32,069 bases of DNA, taken from Fonsecaea monophora (taxonomy: Eukaryota; Ascomycota; Eurotiomycetes; Chaetothyriales; Herpotrichiellaceae). The notes beneath the pieces are model-generated. The model did not search any database. It saw nothing but the letters and a program-made list of their open reading frames with translations, and was not told the origin of the DNA. Positions 9,667-19,882 of this stretch are shown here, in pieces. The stretch is from positions 1 through 32,069 of the forward strand of contig NW_019174121.1 in NCBI RefSeq assembly GCF_001642475.1, read 5' to 3'. The first letter of the stretch is position 1, and each line of letters starts with the position of its first letter. Both the position numbers and the translations under genes were made by a program.

Positions 9667-10488
9667 ATGCCACCACATTTCACCATGGCAGCAGCAGTCT
9701 TGAGTCATCCAGACTCTCTTCTCCTCGAGGCGGATTTCTTGCAGGCTCGATCCGAAATACTCCAGAGTCTCAGCGGAGACATTCGTTTTGCAGCCAAAGT
9801 TCTCGACTACAAGGTCTATAACATGGAGAACCGCATTGTCGGCCTGAGGAAACTAGCTTGGGAAGCGAGGTCGAAGATCAACGGCCGTGCTGGAGATGCC
9901 GTGCCGGATGGGCACGACGAGCAGGATGAACGCAGACTTAAATCCGTCTTGAAGGATGCACGCACATCGATCGAGTCTGCGCAACAAGTTAAGCAAGCCT
10001 TGACGGAGGTTGTATGCGGACGACCAGAGGCGGCTGAGGGCATTGCCTCGGTGCAAGAATTGACAGAGGAAAGACATGCTGCCGTCTGGATCGAGAAGGT
10101 CTCGAAGATGGATCTTCGTTCGTTTCAAGAGACGCTGTTGCAGGCTGTCCCTCGCGCCAGACCAGTCTTTGTCCACTCGAGCGGGTTCATCCCCGTCAAT
10201 TTTCACGCCATGTCGTCCCAAATCCCGAACCAGGAAAACGCCCGGTCCGATAAGATCTGTCGACAATCGCAGAATGTCAAGCAGACACCCCTGGCCGGCG
10301 AGCAGGTAATCACAAAGACCAAGGTCTACCGTCGTCGTGGTCGCGACAACACACGAGGGCGCAAAGTCGCCGTTTCACATGTAGATCTTCACAGACGCTC
10401 CAAAGTCGACAATCGCTCGAGATCTCCAGCGGCGTGCCGCCAGGCAGAGAAGCAGCAGGTGGAGGGAAAGGGAGACTTGCTTGGATAG
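9667..10488 (+). CDS. Unrecognised helical protein with basic tail
   Basis: A 273-residue open frame with no family I can name. The first two thirds are charged and helix-forming, with several leucine-rich stretches (for example SLLLEADFLQARSEILQSL). The last 80 residues are strongly basic (RRRGRDNTRGRK and similar), suggesting nucleic-acid or nuclear association. The first ATG at 9667 has a weak context (T at -3); a second at 9685 has ACCATGG and would give 267 residues. Either could be used. The gene lies in tandem after another orphan coiled-coil gene, but no clear similarity between the two is visible by eye. Confidence 0.55.
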   Translation: MPPHFTMAAAVLSHPDSLLLEADFLQARSEILQSLSGDIRFAAKVLDYKVYNMENRIVGLRKLAWEARSKINGRAGDAVPDGHDEQDERRLKSVLKDARTSIESAQQVKQALTEVVCGRPEAAEGIASVQELTEERHAAVWIEKVSKMDLRSFQETLLQAVPRARPVFVHSSGFIPVNFHAMSSQIPNQENARSDKICRQSQNVKQTPLAGEQVITKTKVYRRRGRDNTRGRKVAVSHVDLHRRSKVDNRSRSPAACRQAEKQQVEGKGDLLG

Positions 10489-11799
10489 ATTCCGAACAAG
10501 GTCCCGGTCGCCCGTCTCCCTGTGGATCAAGGTCTGCGAGCTTTGATGAGGCGGGAAGAGCAGAGCAGGCAGCGAGATGGGGCTTGATAGTCGACAATGA
10601 CCGATCCCATCCATCACGGACGAAGGCGGTATTTGCTTCTTGAGGGGGCCCTGAGGAGGTCACGTATGGTCTGACGCAGGAGAAAAAAGAATTTGATCAA
10701 GTCTGTCTTATCCGCAGCATTTTGAAAAAGGAGGCGCCAACATTGAAACCCATCTTCCGGAGAAAAAGTCGAGATACGAGCTTGGATTTGTCAATTTTTG
10801 GAGTTATGGACATGACATGGCCTGACATGAAAGCACTGGGCCTCTTTATGCACAAGGACGGACGCGCCATCTGATCAACCAGAACAGAAGGACTTTCCTG
10901 TTTTGTGAGGTGGGGATTAGTACGGATGAGACTTGGACTTTCAGGACCGTGGATATGAACAAAGATCAAACAGAAATGGTATTGAAAATCTCGACATCTT
11001 TATCTCTGGTGGCTCGTCCGATGTTTCGTCCACCAGCCCAGCCCAGCCCAGCCCCTTTCCTGACACAGCCTTCTTCTGAGCGAGTAAGTGAGCGAGCGAT
11101 GAGCAGCCGCCAACCCGCCAGCGTACCTGGGGAGGAGACCAGGGGAAGAGATGATGCTGACAATCAACCCACGGGTTATGCACGTCTCGTCAATATGCAT
11201 CCTTACACAACCCCCCTTTTCGCGCCTGTTTTCTCTACTCGCCATGTACGCTATTACATGAGATCTCACTCCAATCCCCTGGTCTCCCTGTCTGATCAAT
11301 TCTAGCGCCTTCCTCTTTGTTGGTAATACATGCATACATACAGACATACATACTTACCTCGCACATACATGATTGCATGTATTGTCAAAGGCCAATTCTA
11401 CACACATCTACGAACGAACCGTGCGGCAGCGATTGATGACCGACAAGATGCCGGCCGGCAAGTCCCCATTTCGCGTACCAATGAGCGTCGGATGGACACG
11501 TCAACAGAAGCGCTACCTTTGTTGGGTCTTATGCAAGGAGGAGGAAGAGGGGGGAGGAAGACGAAGGAGAAGAAGAATATGACTACAAATTATACGTTGG
11601 CTGATAAAAGCCCCTCTCTGGTTTCTTCTATATAACAGTGAGTGCGTCAAAGGGCGGTTGTGGTTGATACGTACAGGCCTTTTTAGAGCACAATACTGTA
11701 AGTGTATAGCAAGCAATTAATCCCTGAATCATCACAACTAACCTACCTATACAATCAGCCTGGAAAACAGTGGTCCAGAGAGGAGGTGAAAGTTCAACC
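10489..11799. other. 1.3-kb intergenic region upstream of the NmrA-like gene
   Basis: No convincing gene. It contains a short CAGCC-type run near 11033-11055 and imprecise CATA repeats near 11329-11355. The open frames in it are short and mutually overlapping. Confidence 0.55.
11602..11635 (+). promoter_or_regulatory. Candidate GATA site and TATA box of the NmrA-like gene
   Basis: TGATAA (11602-11607) matches the HGATAR consensus for fungal GATA factors, and TATATAA (11629-11635) is a TATA-like element about 165 bases upstream of the start codon. Both words are common by chance, so this is only a candidate. Confidence 0.3.
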
Positions 11800-13038
11800 A
11801 TGTCTGATCCTATCAAGAAGGTCGTTGTCCTCGGGGTATGACTTTCCCCTTTCTCCCTCTTCCCACTCCTTCATCCAGCAAACGAAGAAACCCCAACCCC
11901 TCTAGAAATGAGAGACCCTCGTTTAATCGATGAGATGTATCAGTACAGGCGACAGGCAACGTCGGCAGACCCATCACCACGGCGCTCGCCGAGGCCGGCT
12001 ACACCGTGACAGCGGCGTCGCGCACCCCGGGCCAAAAGTTCCCGGACTCGATCAAAAACATCACCTCCGCCGTCGTCGACTACACCTCGCCGGAAGCGCT
12101 GACGGCGCTCTTCACGGGCCAGGACGCCGTCGTTGAAGCCATCCCCCCAAACGCGCTGCACATGCAGGGCACCATCGTCGACGCATGTTTAGCTGCGGGC
12201 ACCGTCAGACACATCATCACGCCGGACTTTGCGTGCGACACGTTCAACGAGCACATCACCGAGTTGGCGCTGTACGTGCCCAAGGTGGAGGCGCAGAGGG
12301 TCTTGGAGGGGAAGTTGAAGGGCTCAAAGGTGAACTGGAGCGCCATCATCACTGGGGGGTGGTATGATTGGGGTGAGTACCACCAATTCTTTTTCCCACG
12401 GGACCATACTTGGATACGAACAGTGTCCTCTGGCAAGATGAGATCGAGGAGACGACCCAAAGGCTAACCACATTCTTCGCCTCTCTCTTGCATGGCTCTA
12501 CAGCAATCCCCCTAGGCTACTACTGGATCAACCCGCGCACAAACACCCTCGTGGTTTACGGCAGCGGTAACCAGCGCAACAGCATGTGTCGAGTTTCCAC
12601 CGCCGCCCAAGTCGTGTGCGACGTCCTCAGAGACCCCGAGAAATACGCCAACCGGCCCGTCTACGTGGCCGACCACACCGTCAGCATGAATGAGCTGATT
12701 CCGATCCTCGAGGAGATCAAGCCCGGATGGCAGATCGAGCGGGTCGACTTGGACGAGTTCTTCGCGACGGCGAAGAGACTGTGGGACGAGGACACGGACA
12801 AAGGGGTCGAGGTGCGCTTGTTGACTCCTGGTGAGTATTACCCCTTTCTACACAAATCGGTAGATACACAAAAGAAACTTATGCCGCTGGAAAAGCATAC
12901 AACATGCTAGGAACGTACGGCATCTTCGAGGAAACCAACCGCTACAACGCCGACTTTGGCCACTTGATCGAACCGGAGTGCGGGTATCAGAAAACCCTCG
13001 AGGATTTGAAGGAGGAGTTGAAGACGCTTGTTACATAG
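11800..13038 (+). CDS. NmrA-like NAD(P)-binding protein (isoflavone-reductase-like)
   Basis: Four exons: 11800-11835, 11949-12372, 12504-12830 and 12911-13038. Introns use donors GTATGA, GTGAGT and GTGAGT with acceptors CAG, CAG and TAG; a CTAAC branch site lies in intron 2. The product is 304 residues, normal for the family. The first 36-nt exon supplies the opening beta strand KKVVVLG, and exon 2 completes the dinucleotide-binding GATGNVG motif (G12, G15, G18), which independently supports the first splice. This is the atypical short-chain dehydrogenase (NmrA-like/PCBER) fold. Members either reduce small aromatic substrates or sense NAD(P) redox state and bind partners. No catalytic triad can be assigned by eye. 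It is convergent with the 2-oxoglutarate oxygenase at 13447. Confidence 0.9.
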
Positions 13039-13116
13039 AAGAGAAGAAGAAGAAGAAGAAGAAGAAGAAGAAGAAGAAGAAGAAGAAGAAGAAGAAGAAG
13101 AAGAAGAAGAAGAAGA
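13038..13116. repeat. (GAA)n trinucleotide microsatellite in the 3' flank of the NmrA-like gene
   Basis: About 24 tandem GAA units, uninterrupted from about 13043. The tract begins essentially at the TAG stop codon of the NmrA-like gene, so it should sit at the very start of its 3' UTR. It is a perfect homopurine-homopyrimidine stretch. The rest of 13117-13446 shows no gene. Confidence 0.95.
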
Positions 13117-13446
13117 CGGCGATGCGGAGGGGATGAATGGAAGTAGAACGAAAAGATGAACAGGTATACAAGACTTTTGGCTCACTCGATCCTTGTTTTT
13201 GTTTTTCTCTTTTCACTTTGTTGCAATAGACAGACTATTTTTTTCCCCGTAAATGCTTTCGAGACGTTTCAGACGGACACCACCGAAGGGGAGTCACAAG
13301 TCAACCAGCGACAAGCAAGTGGCTCACCCGGCTCCTCGTGTAATGCGCAATGTGCGATGCAGAATCCGTCGCGACAGAAAAGTCAAGAGCCCGGGTCCAG
13401 GTCCAAATCTATTTCCATCCTGACCACTCCCCTCGGTTCTGGACAT

Positions 13447-14550
13447 TCAATCGTCATTGACATACTTGTCAAAGACGTCGGCGTACCACCTCGCGCCCAC
13501 GTCCCTGTGACTGCGAATCTTTGTCCTGAGCTGCGCCTCACCCCAGGAATCATAGCGGCCTCTGAGAAAGGGGCTGTCGATCTGCTGACCCTCGGCGGAC
13601 TCTTTGCCGCCAGCTGCAAAGGTCTCGGCCGTGGCAAAGTGGTCCCACAAGGCCTTGAGGTCCGACTTGGACAGGTCCGGGCGTACGCCCTGGAAAAAGG
13701 GGACGCTGTAGCGGTCGTAGTCGCCGGGCGGGAGGAGGACGCGGTGCGTCGTGGCCTTGCAGATGCCGTTGGTCACCACCTCAAAGGCCTGGCCCATGTT
13801 GACGACGAGCGTGCCGGGCACGGGCGGCGCGTCCAGCCACTCCCCGTCCTTGGACAGGACCTGGAGGCCCGGGATCGACGGGTCCGACGCCTGCAGCAGG
13901 AACGTCATCCACCCGGAACTGTCCTTGTGGGGGCCGACGCCTTGTGTGGCAGAAAGAGACTCTGTCGTGGCGTCTGCGGACGGGGACGAGGTAGGACGGT
14001 AATGCACAAGCTTGAGCCGGTCTTGCGGCCCCGTAAACGGCTCGAGACTGTGCGGCGGCAAGTCGAGCGCCTCTGTGACCAGCTCGAGGAACCTCAGGGC
14101 GAGATCGTGCATGGCCGCGATGTACAACTCGACAATCTCGCGGAACCGAGGCACCGTATCGTTTGCCGACTCATCGGGCCACTGATTCGGGCCTTGAAGT
14201 CGAATATACAGAGGCTGCGGCGACACCACACTATACCTGTCGGGCAACTCGTTGGCAAACTCAAACTGCTCCCTCTGATCCTTCACCCGCGCCGTGACCT
14301 CGGATCCAAACTTGCTGTAGCCCAGGAAATGCGGCGAGTTGACGAGGGCGACCGAGTCCTTGACGGCGTCCGGCAGGGCGAAGAGACGAGGCAGGGCGTC
14401 CACGAGGTCCTGGACGATCGACTCCCGAATGCCGTGGCCGGAGAGGTACAGGAAGCCCACCTCGAACAACGCATGGCGGAGGTCTTGGAGGAGTTCAGGT
14501 CGCGTGGTCGGATCCCCAGCTTTGCGCAGGTCGATGGTCGGGATGGACAT
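13447..14550 (-). CDS. 2-oxoglutarate/Fe(II)-dependent dioxygenase (isopenicillin-N-synthase-like)
   Basis: An intronless 367-residue protein, full length for the family. The N-terminal DIOX_N-type region opens with IPTIDLRKA and contains FEVGFLYLSGHG. The catalytic double-stranded beta helix has the Fe ligands H208 and D210 (GVGPHKDSS), H269 (TTHRVLLPP), and R280-Y-S282 for binding 2-oxoglutarate. Such enzymes hydroxylate, desaturate or cyclise small molecules in the cytosol using O2 and 2-oxoglutarate; the substrate cannot be read from sequence. The active site is intact. The gene is convergent with the NmrA-like gene, 409 bases apart. A 500-codon open frame on the opposite strand is a GC-codon shadow. 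Confidence 0.93.
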   Translation of the reverse strand: MSIPTIDLRKAGDPTTRPELLQDLRHALFEVGFLYLSGHGIRESIVQDLVDALPRLFALPDAVKDSVALVNSPHFLGYSKFGSEVTARVKDQREQFEFANELPDRYSVVSPQPLYIRLQGPNQWPDESANDTVPRFREIVELYIAAMHDLALRFLELVTEALDLPPHSLEPFTGPQDRLKLVHYRPTSSPSADATTESLSATQGVGPHKDSSGWMTFLLQASDPSIPGLQVLSKDGEWLDAPPVPGTLVVNMGQAFEVVTNGICKATTHRVLLPPGDYDRYSVPFFQGVRPDLSKSDLKALWDHFATAETFAAGGKESAEGQQIDSPFLRGRYDSWGEAQLRTKIRSHRDVGARWYADVFDKYVNDD

Positions 14551-15104
14551 TGCTGGGATGTATGTACTTCGACACTGCGTGGGAGAGTCTCAAGCCACTT
14601 AACGATCACGAATAGCAAGAACAGGGATCTCTTCTCCCACCGATTATCCTACCTCTGACCAAGTGCGTTGGTCACCTCATACTTGTGGATTGTGGAAGGC
14701 GAAGACGGGAATGAAGACAGACGGAGAATCGCACAAAGAGTGGAGTGATTGAAGCACGCAATCAACGGGCTGAGCGCAATAGGGGAGATTCGTGTTATGT
14801 AAGCGAATCAGCCTCGCGACGCCAGCCTCATTCATGAAGGAATATGATAAGCAAAGGATCGAAGAACCAGAATACAGTTGCCAGCTATAGCCCAGATGGA
14901 AATGAGAGCATGTTCACGAACAGGATGCGGTGTCAGAGAGAAACTATACGAAGCACAGTAACTGCCCTTACCCCAAGGTCTTCTTCGTTTGGGTAGTCGA
15001 TGTCTCGAGAGCATTACCTTTGATGCATCATACATGTTCTGTTCACTACCTCGTATATTTTCTGACCGCATTGACCTTTGGTTGTACCGAGCAGGCCATC
15101 GACT
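14551..15104. other. Intergenic spacer upstream of the dioxygenase
   Basis: This 554-base stretch carries the promoter of the minus-strand dioxygenase and the 3' flank of SYG1. I see no gene or structured element. Confidence 0.55.
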
Positions 15105-18100
15105 CTATCGAGTACGTCTCAGCCCATTTTCCGCCAACCGATTTGCCTCCGCAAGTTCTGTAGCCTGCTGCGCCCTCTGTCTCTCCAATTCCGCCATTTC
15201 CTCTTCTCCTCCACTTGCTTCGGCCTCGTCGTCTTCTTCATCGCTGCTGCGACCTCCATCTCCCTCATCGTCGGCTTCATTGTTCTCATCATCTGGTTTC
15301 CTGCGTCTCTCAAAGTCTTGCGCGTGGGCGGTCCCAATGATAGTTCCCATCCGTTGCAGAGCCCGCATGGCGGGTGTTCGAGGCATGCCCGGAGACCGAC
15401 GTTGACGAAGCGATGCATCTAGCGAAGGTACGCTTTCTAGATCCACGCCAGTGGCAATATGTTCTTCAGGCTCGGTAGGACGTGGAGTGGTAGGTGTCTG
15501 GCGCCTCTGAGTCGGAGATACCATGCGCGAGTCTGGTATGTCGTAGGGTAGAGGAATATCCCGCGAAGCACGGAATTTCCCAACATTGTTACAATGCTCG
15601 TTTTCGACCCGGAACAGGGACCATATCCCCCTTCGGATGACCTCGGCCAGACTGACAAAGAAGGACATGAGTGCGGAATGCTGCACGTCGGATGTAAATA
15701 TGGCATAAAACACCCACTGTTGTCGAAGCAATACATCCGCCACGATCGCAGCATAATATATCCACACTTGTTTGTAGGCGAGCCGCTCTCGGAGGAAGGA
15801 ATACTTTTGCACAAAAAAGTCGCCCAAGCTCCAATCCATGAACACATCCCAGAAGGAGCAATATACTCCATTCACAAGCGCAAATGTGACAAAGATGGAC
15901 CAAGTTGTGTGATTCATGTCAATCCGATAAATCGACAGTGTAGCATAATAAGCAATGTTGCCGCAGTATTTGAGACAGTTGGCGAGATGAGGGAACCAGT
16001 TTCGTGAATCATAGTAACGGCGCAGACATTGTAACGCTCGCCAGACCGCGGGCAAGGCGGCAAAGAACCCCAGTAAGCGTGAGTGGTTGGAGTTGCACTG
16101 TGGAGGGTTGTTCCAATCGTTGACATAGAGGCAGAAGAAGACTTCGATCTGACCCATAGCGTACGTTTCCGAACAGTACATGTCGCCCAGGTAGAAGTCT
16201 CGGAACTCGACCGGATAGAACGGCGCACAGGCGAGCCTCATGTTTGTGACAGCCCACCATTTCCTCGCATTATGATACAGGATCGGAAAAGGGAGGAATA
16301 TGATGAGCATGGTCAGGACGATGAGAATCAGCGGCCAATAGACGTAGAACCAATCGTAAGAGCTGTGCCGAAAGTTGAGGTAGATGAATAGACCGTTGAG
16401 GAAGAGGAAAAAGCAAGGTAGTTCCGCCAGTTGCCGCCAGTCCAGCACATGTCTGGTGTCGTACTCGAAAATGAAGACGTAGTTGATGTGGTTTCGATTC
16501 CACATTCTGCAGTCCAGAACAAACATTAAGAACAAGATCACGATGAGAAAGTATCCGGCATATAGCTGCAGGAGGTAACTGGTCTGCACGGACATCCTCG
16601 GATCGTCCAGTCGAAAGGCAGCGTCGACAAGGCCAGCCACCCCAAAACAACTGCCCGCTGCAACGTATAGGCCGTTGCGAAATGTCACCGCCGACTGATC
16701 CCCGGAGCCTATCTTCGATCGCAGTTTCTTAACAGCGACCTTGTGGTTGCCGCGCTCAAAGTACCGGGCGTATAGATCTTCGATGGCCATAAGGTGATTG
16801 TCAACCACGTCGCTCGTGACGAAATAGGCATTGTTGACTTTTTCTGTCATGTATCGCAACGGAGGTCTGGCTTGGACCGCCTTGTCATACTTCTTATTGA
16901 TCTTACGGAAGCCCGTTTTGTTCAGCAAGGCATAGGATTTGAGCAATTCCAGCCCGCGATAGAATTCCTGCAGCGCAAGCTTCAGCCTCTTCTTTGCGAC
17001 CGAATACTTGATTTCGCTGCCGTGTTCGCGGCGCACGTAATCTTTCTTTGCTTCGTTGATCCTCTTTTGAGCTTGAGGTCCTGGAGGGGAACTCATCTGT
17101 GCCATGGCTTGACTGGTCTTGCCGATTGTAGACCGACGACCCATGACATCTCCGATTGGTTTGGGAATGAAGTGACTACCACTTCCGTTGGGCCTGGTAT
17201 TCTCCTTGAGCACGTCCGGAGGTTGCTTTCGTATATCGTCTAGATGTGACGGTTGCGTGCCACCATTCAAGTGTTTCGCCCTCATGATTTCCGCTATTCG
17301 TCGATCCCTCATTTCGTGGAGTTGCGCCCTGAGCACCTGCAGACGCTCAGTGGCCTCGTCTTCTTTCGCCTTGTAGAAATCCTCAATCTTGGTGAGTTCC
17401 TTGTCCAGGTATGCAAAGAAATCGGCCTGTTTCTCGTCGAGCTCTTGATACGCCGAGAGCTGCATGTCGTTGACGGTGGCCTCGGTCAAATCACGGGGAG
17501 CGAACATCTTGCGGAACCTTTGCGATGCTGAAAGCGAGTTCGTCCTCTGCAGCGGTCCGGAGACGGACTGACTTTTGACCTCCTGCCGCCGCTTGAACAT
17601 GGCCTTCGCTAAGCTTCCCGCGATGCTGTGTCTGGCGAGAGGCGGGTGATGTGTCGGTCCGACATGGTACGGATCGGGTGCAGGTGGAACTTGGGCTGGT
17701 GGAGGGAGTCGGAGGGACGTTTCCTGGGACTTGGATTCCAGTTCTGTGGGTGGCCGCGACCGTGCAGGGGTCAAGGCGGGATCTGGAAGTTCGAGGGCGG
17801 CCATCATACCCGGTGTCTCATCTGGAGGCGTGCCAACAATGGAACCATAACTCATTACTCGCCGCGCGGGTTGACTGGGATGAAGCGGCGTATTTTCTGG
17901 CGGCGTCTCTGCACTGTCGACCGGCGCCCTGGGGATGTATATAGGGGGAGACGCTGCGAACATGGTATGACTTTGCCGCTGGGGCATCGGGGGTCTGTCC
18001 CCCAGCTCTTCATCTTCGTCTTCATCTGGGCCGATCTCTTCTATCTCGGGCAGGGACTGGGTCGACCTCGCGGTAGGCGGCCGGTGGAGGTTGAAGTCAT

Positions 18101-18413
18101 AGTGGGTGAAGGGTGTGCGCGGGCCTGAGAAGGCGTCGAGGTTTGCAGAACGGGGTTCAGTGCCGGGTGTTCTTTGGAGGTTCCTGAGGGCCTTCGAGAT
18201 GGCCTTGATCTTCTTCTTTCCCACCTGCGAGCAGTCACAGTCAGTGTAAAGCGACTCCACTCGCACCCAGAGCGACTTGCCTTGTAATTCAAGTACTTGG
18301 CTTTCCATTCCGGAACCGCTTCTTCCTCCAATTCCCTACCACGGTTAGATTTCCGGTTTGAGAGAAGGGCGTTTTTGTCAATACAGGCGTAGGACTTACT
18401 TTGCGAACTTCAT
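15105..18413 (-). CDS. SYG1: SPX-EXS phosphate exporter/signalling protein, Syg1/XPR1 type
   Basis: Three exons: 18413-18400, 18335-18281 and 18224-15105, joined to 1062 residues. Intron 1 (64 nt) has GTAAGT; intron 2 (56 nt) has a GC donor in the perfect context AAG/GCAAGT with branch CTGAC and acceptor CAG. Splicing restores the SPX start MKFAKELEEE and joins YLNYK to VGKKKIKAI. The basic inositol-pyrophosphate-binding patch is visible as KKKIK near residue 26 and as TGFRKINKKYDK later. A long disordered, Pro/Ser/acid-rich insert lies inside the SPX region. A multispan EXS domain follows (about 560-890, including RKWWAVTNMRL and the NxxRxxWS-like end), and the tail is acidic and disordered. 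XPR1 homologues export phosphate; yeast Syg1 is linked to pheromone G-protein signalling. Location is plasma or endomembrane. Confidence 0.95.
18225..18280 (-). other. GC-AG intron 2 of SYG1
   Basis: This 56-nt intron begins GCAAGT after AAG and ends TCGCAG, with a CTGAC branch-like word near the 3' end. Using the nearest GT instead shifts the frame, whereas the GC donor joins the SPX helix exactly. Confidence 0.85.
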
Positions 18414-19068
18414 GGCGCGATTGCAGGCCTCTGCATCAGCGCATCCTGCCTCTTAGCCGTAGTCATCTATCGCAATGTTCGAGAGACTCGACAAAGGGCC
18501 CGAGAACGAGGATAAATGGTGTGGGGAGGGAGCCATGGGAGGATCGCGAGGGCGGAGAAAGCGAGAGAAAAGACGCGAGAAAGTTGCACTGCATGGGCGT
18601 CATAGTCAAGCTTTTGAGCTTGACTGGCTGAGATCCGCCAATCCTCGCTACCCACGTGCGTCGTCGATACGTCCATCTTCTTTTCTGCCACCCCGATCTC
18701 AATACCAGATTCCCAAGGGCTACCGGGTTTTCCGGGGTTCTCAAGGCTTCGCTAGATATCTACCCGTGCCTTACGGCTATCTGAAGATGTCAGCTACATA
18801 GTCTTAAGGGCTATGCCTGCACAGAACCTTGCCAGTCGCCAGCCTATCCCATCAGACCGGCTCTGACTTCATGAACACCCAATCAGGCAATCCGTCAGGC
18901 GGGGTTTGTTGAGCTGAAGAGGAAAATATTGACGGTGTTTAGATACTAGGTATAGAGACTTATATCTGCCGCAGGAAGAACCCTTCGCTATCCTTTGGTC
19001 CTGCTTCACTTAATACAGCACCGTGCTTTGCCTCTAGTACCTCGAGCATTCGCCATCCGCCAGTAAAC
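18414..19068. other. Divergent intergenic region between SYG1 and the ABM-type gene
   Basis: A 655-base spacer with promoters for both flanking genes. It contains the CACGTG E-box listed separately. TATAGAG and TATATC words lie near 18951-18965, about 105-118 bases upstream of the plus-strand start codon. Confidence 0.55.
18653..18660. promoter_or_regulatory. Candidate Pho4/NUC-1-type E-box CACGTGCG
   Basis: The palindrome CACGTG followed by CG lies 240 bases upstream of the SYG1 start codon. CACGTG is the core bound by bHLH phosphate regulators (Pho4 in yeast, NUC-1 in Neurospora). Because SYG1 is an SPX-EXS phosphate gene, a phosphate-response site is plausible. CACGTG also serves other bHLH factors, so this is an inference. 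Confidence 0.4.
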
Positions 19069-19398
19069 ATGGTCTACACAATAACCGTCCACCTCCGCGC
19101 CAAATCCTCCGACCCGGCCATCATCCAAAAGCTAAAGAACAAGCTCATCGAGGCTTCCCGGGTGTACTCCAAAGACAAAGAGACCCTGTCGTGGTTCGTC
19201 ATGCAGTCTGTCCACGACGAACGCGATTTCACCATCGTCGAGAGATACAAGCAGGAAAGCAGCCAGAAGTATCATCTGGACAACCCGTACTGGAAGACCT
19301 TTGACCCGTACGTCAAGCCGCTCCTGGAAGGGGAAATGGATTTGAGAAGGTTTGAGGAGTTGGACACGAGCAAGGACGTCGTCGTAGAAGGATCATGA
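19069..19398 (+). CDS. Small ABM-fold (antibiotic biosynthesis monooxygenase-like) protein
   Basis: An intronless 109-residue protein, the right size for a single ABM/dimeric alpha-beta-barrel domain. It begins with the beta strand YTITVHLRAK and a helix. It then has the family-like pattern ETLSWFVMQS, FTIVERYKQESSQKYHLDNPYWKTF, with the HL..PY helix after the third strand. Such cofactor-free proteins oxygenate aromatic or quinone compounds or act as stress proteins; the real substrate is unknown. ATG context AAACATGG is favourable. It is divergent from SYG1 and convergent with the complex I gene. Confidence 0.8.
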   Translation: MVYTITVHLRAKSSDPAIIQKLKNKLIEASRVYSKDKETLSWFVMQSVHDERDFTIVERYKQESSQKYHLDNPYWKTFDPYVKPLLEGEMDLRRFEELDTSKDVVVEGS

Positions 19399-19882
19399 AG
19401 GTCCAGCTCAGCCTCCCCAAATCTATCAATCACATTAATATTAGTGGCTGGCTTTCTGCACGGTCACTCCACCTCCATGATCAAAGGCTGGTTCTTGAGG
19501 ATGCTCAATATTGATTTTATCTCTTGATATGTACATATTGAATGATTCTTGGTCAGTTACAACAACGCCGTTTTGAATGCCTATACGCTCCTTGAACAGA
19601 AGCCATATCATAGAGAAGTCAGGTTGCAGTAGAATAGACCTCTGGCTTCATATTCCTGCTCGTGGAAGGGGCTCGAGGCTCTGTTTAAAGCCGTTTTACC
19701 ATCCAGAATCTGTGTTCCCTTAGAAGCACCCACCAACCGTCTTCCTCTCCACTGTGGTGTCATCCCCTTGATGTCTTTCTTCTGGCCTCCGCTCCTTGTT
19801 CGCCAAATCTCTTCTGAGACTGTCCATGTAGTGCCGTGGACGTCGTCCGCCCAAAAACGAGGGCAATGCACCAAATTTATAT
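19399..19882. other. Convergent 3' spacer
   Basis: This 484-base region lies between the 3' ends of the ABM-type gene and the complex I gene. It is AT-richer than its flanks. No gene was seen; short minus-strand open frames near 19608-19962 overlap the last exon and intron of the complex I gene and are not separate genes. Confidence 0.55.

Noticed and set aside
13156..14658. A 500-codon plus-strand open frame covering the 2-oxoglutarate dioxygenase
   Set aside because: The minus-strand frame has all catalytic residues and a normal length; the plus frame is Arg/Gly/Val-rich without domains and is a shadow produced by GC-rich third codon positions.
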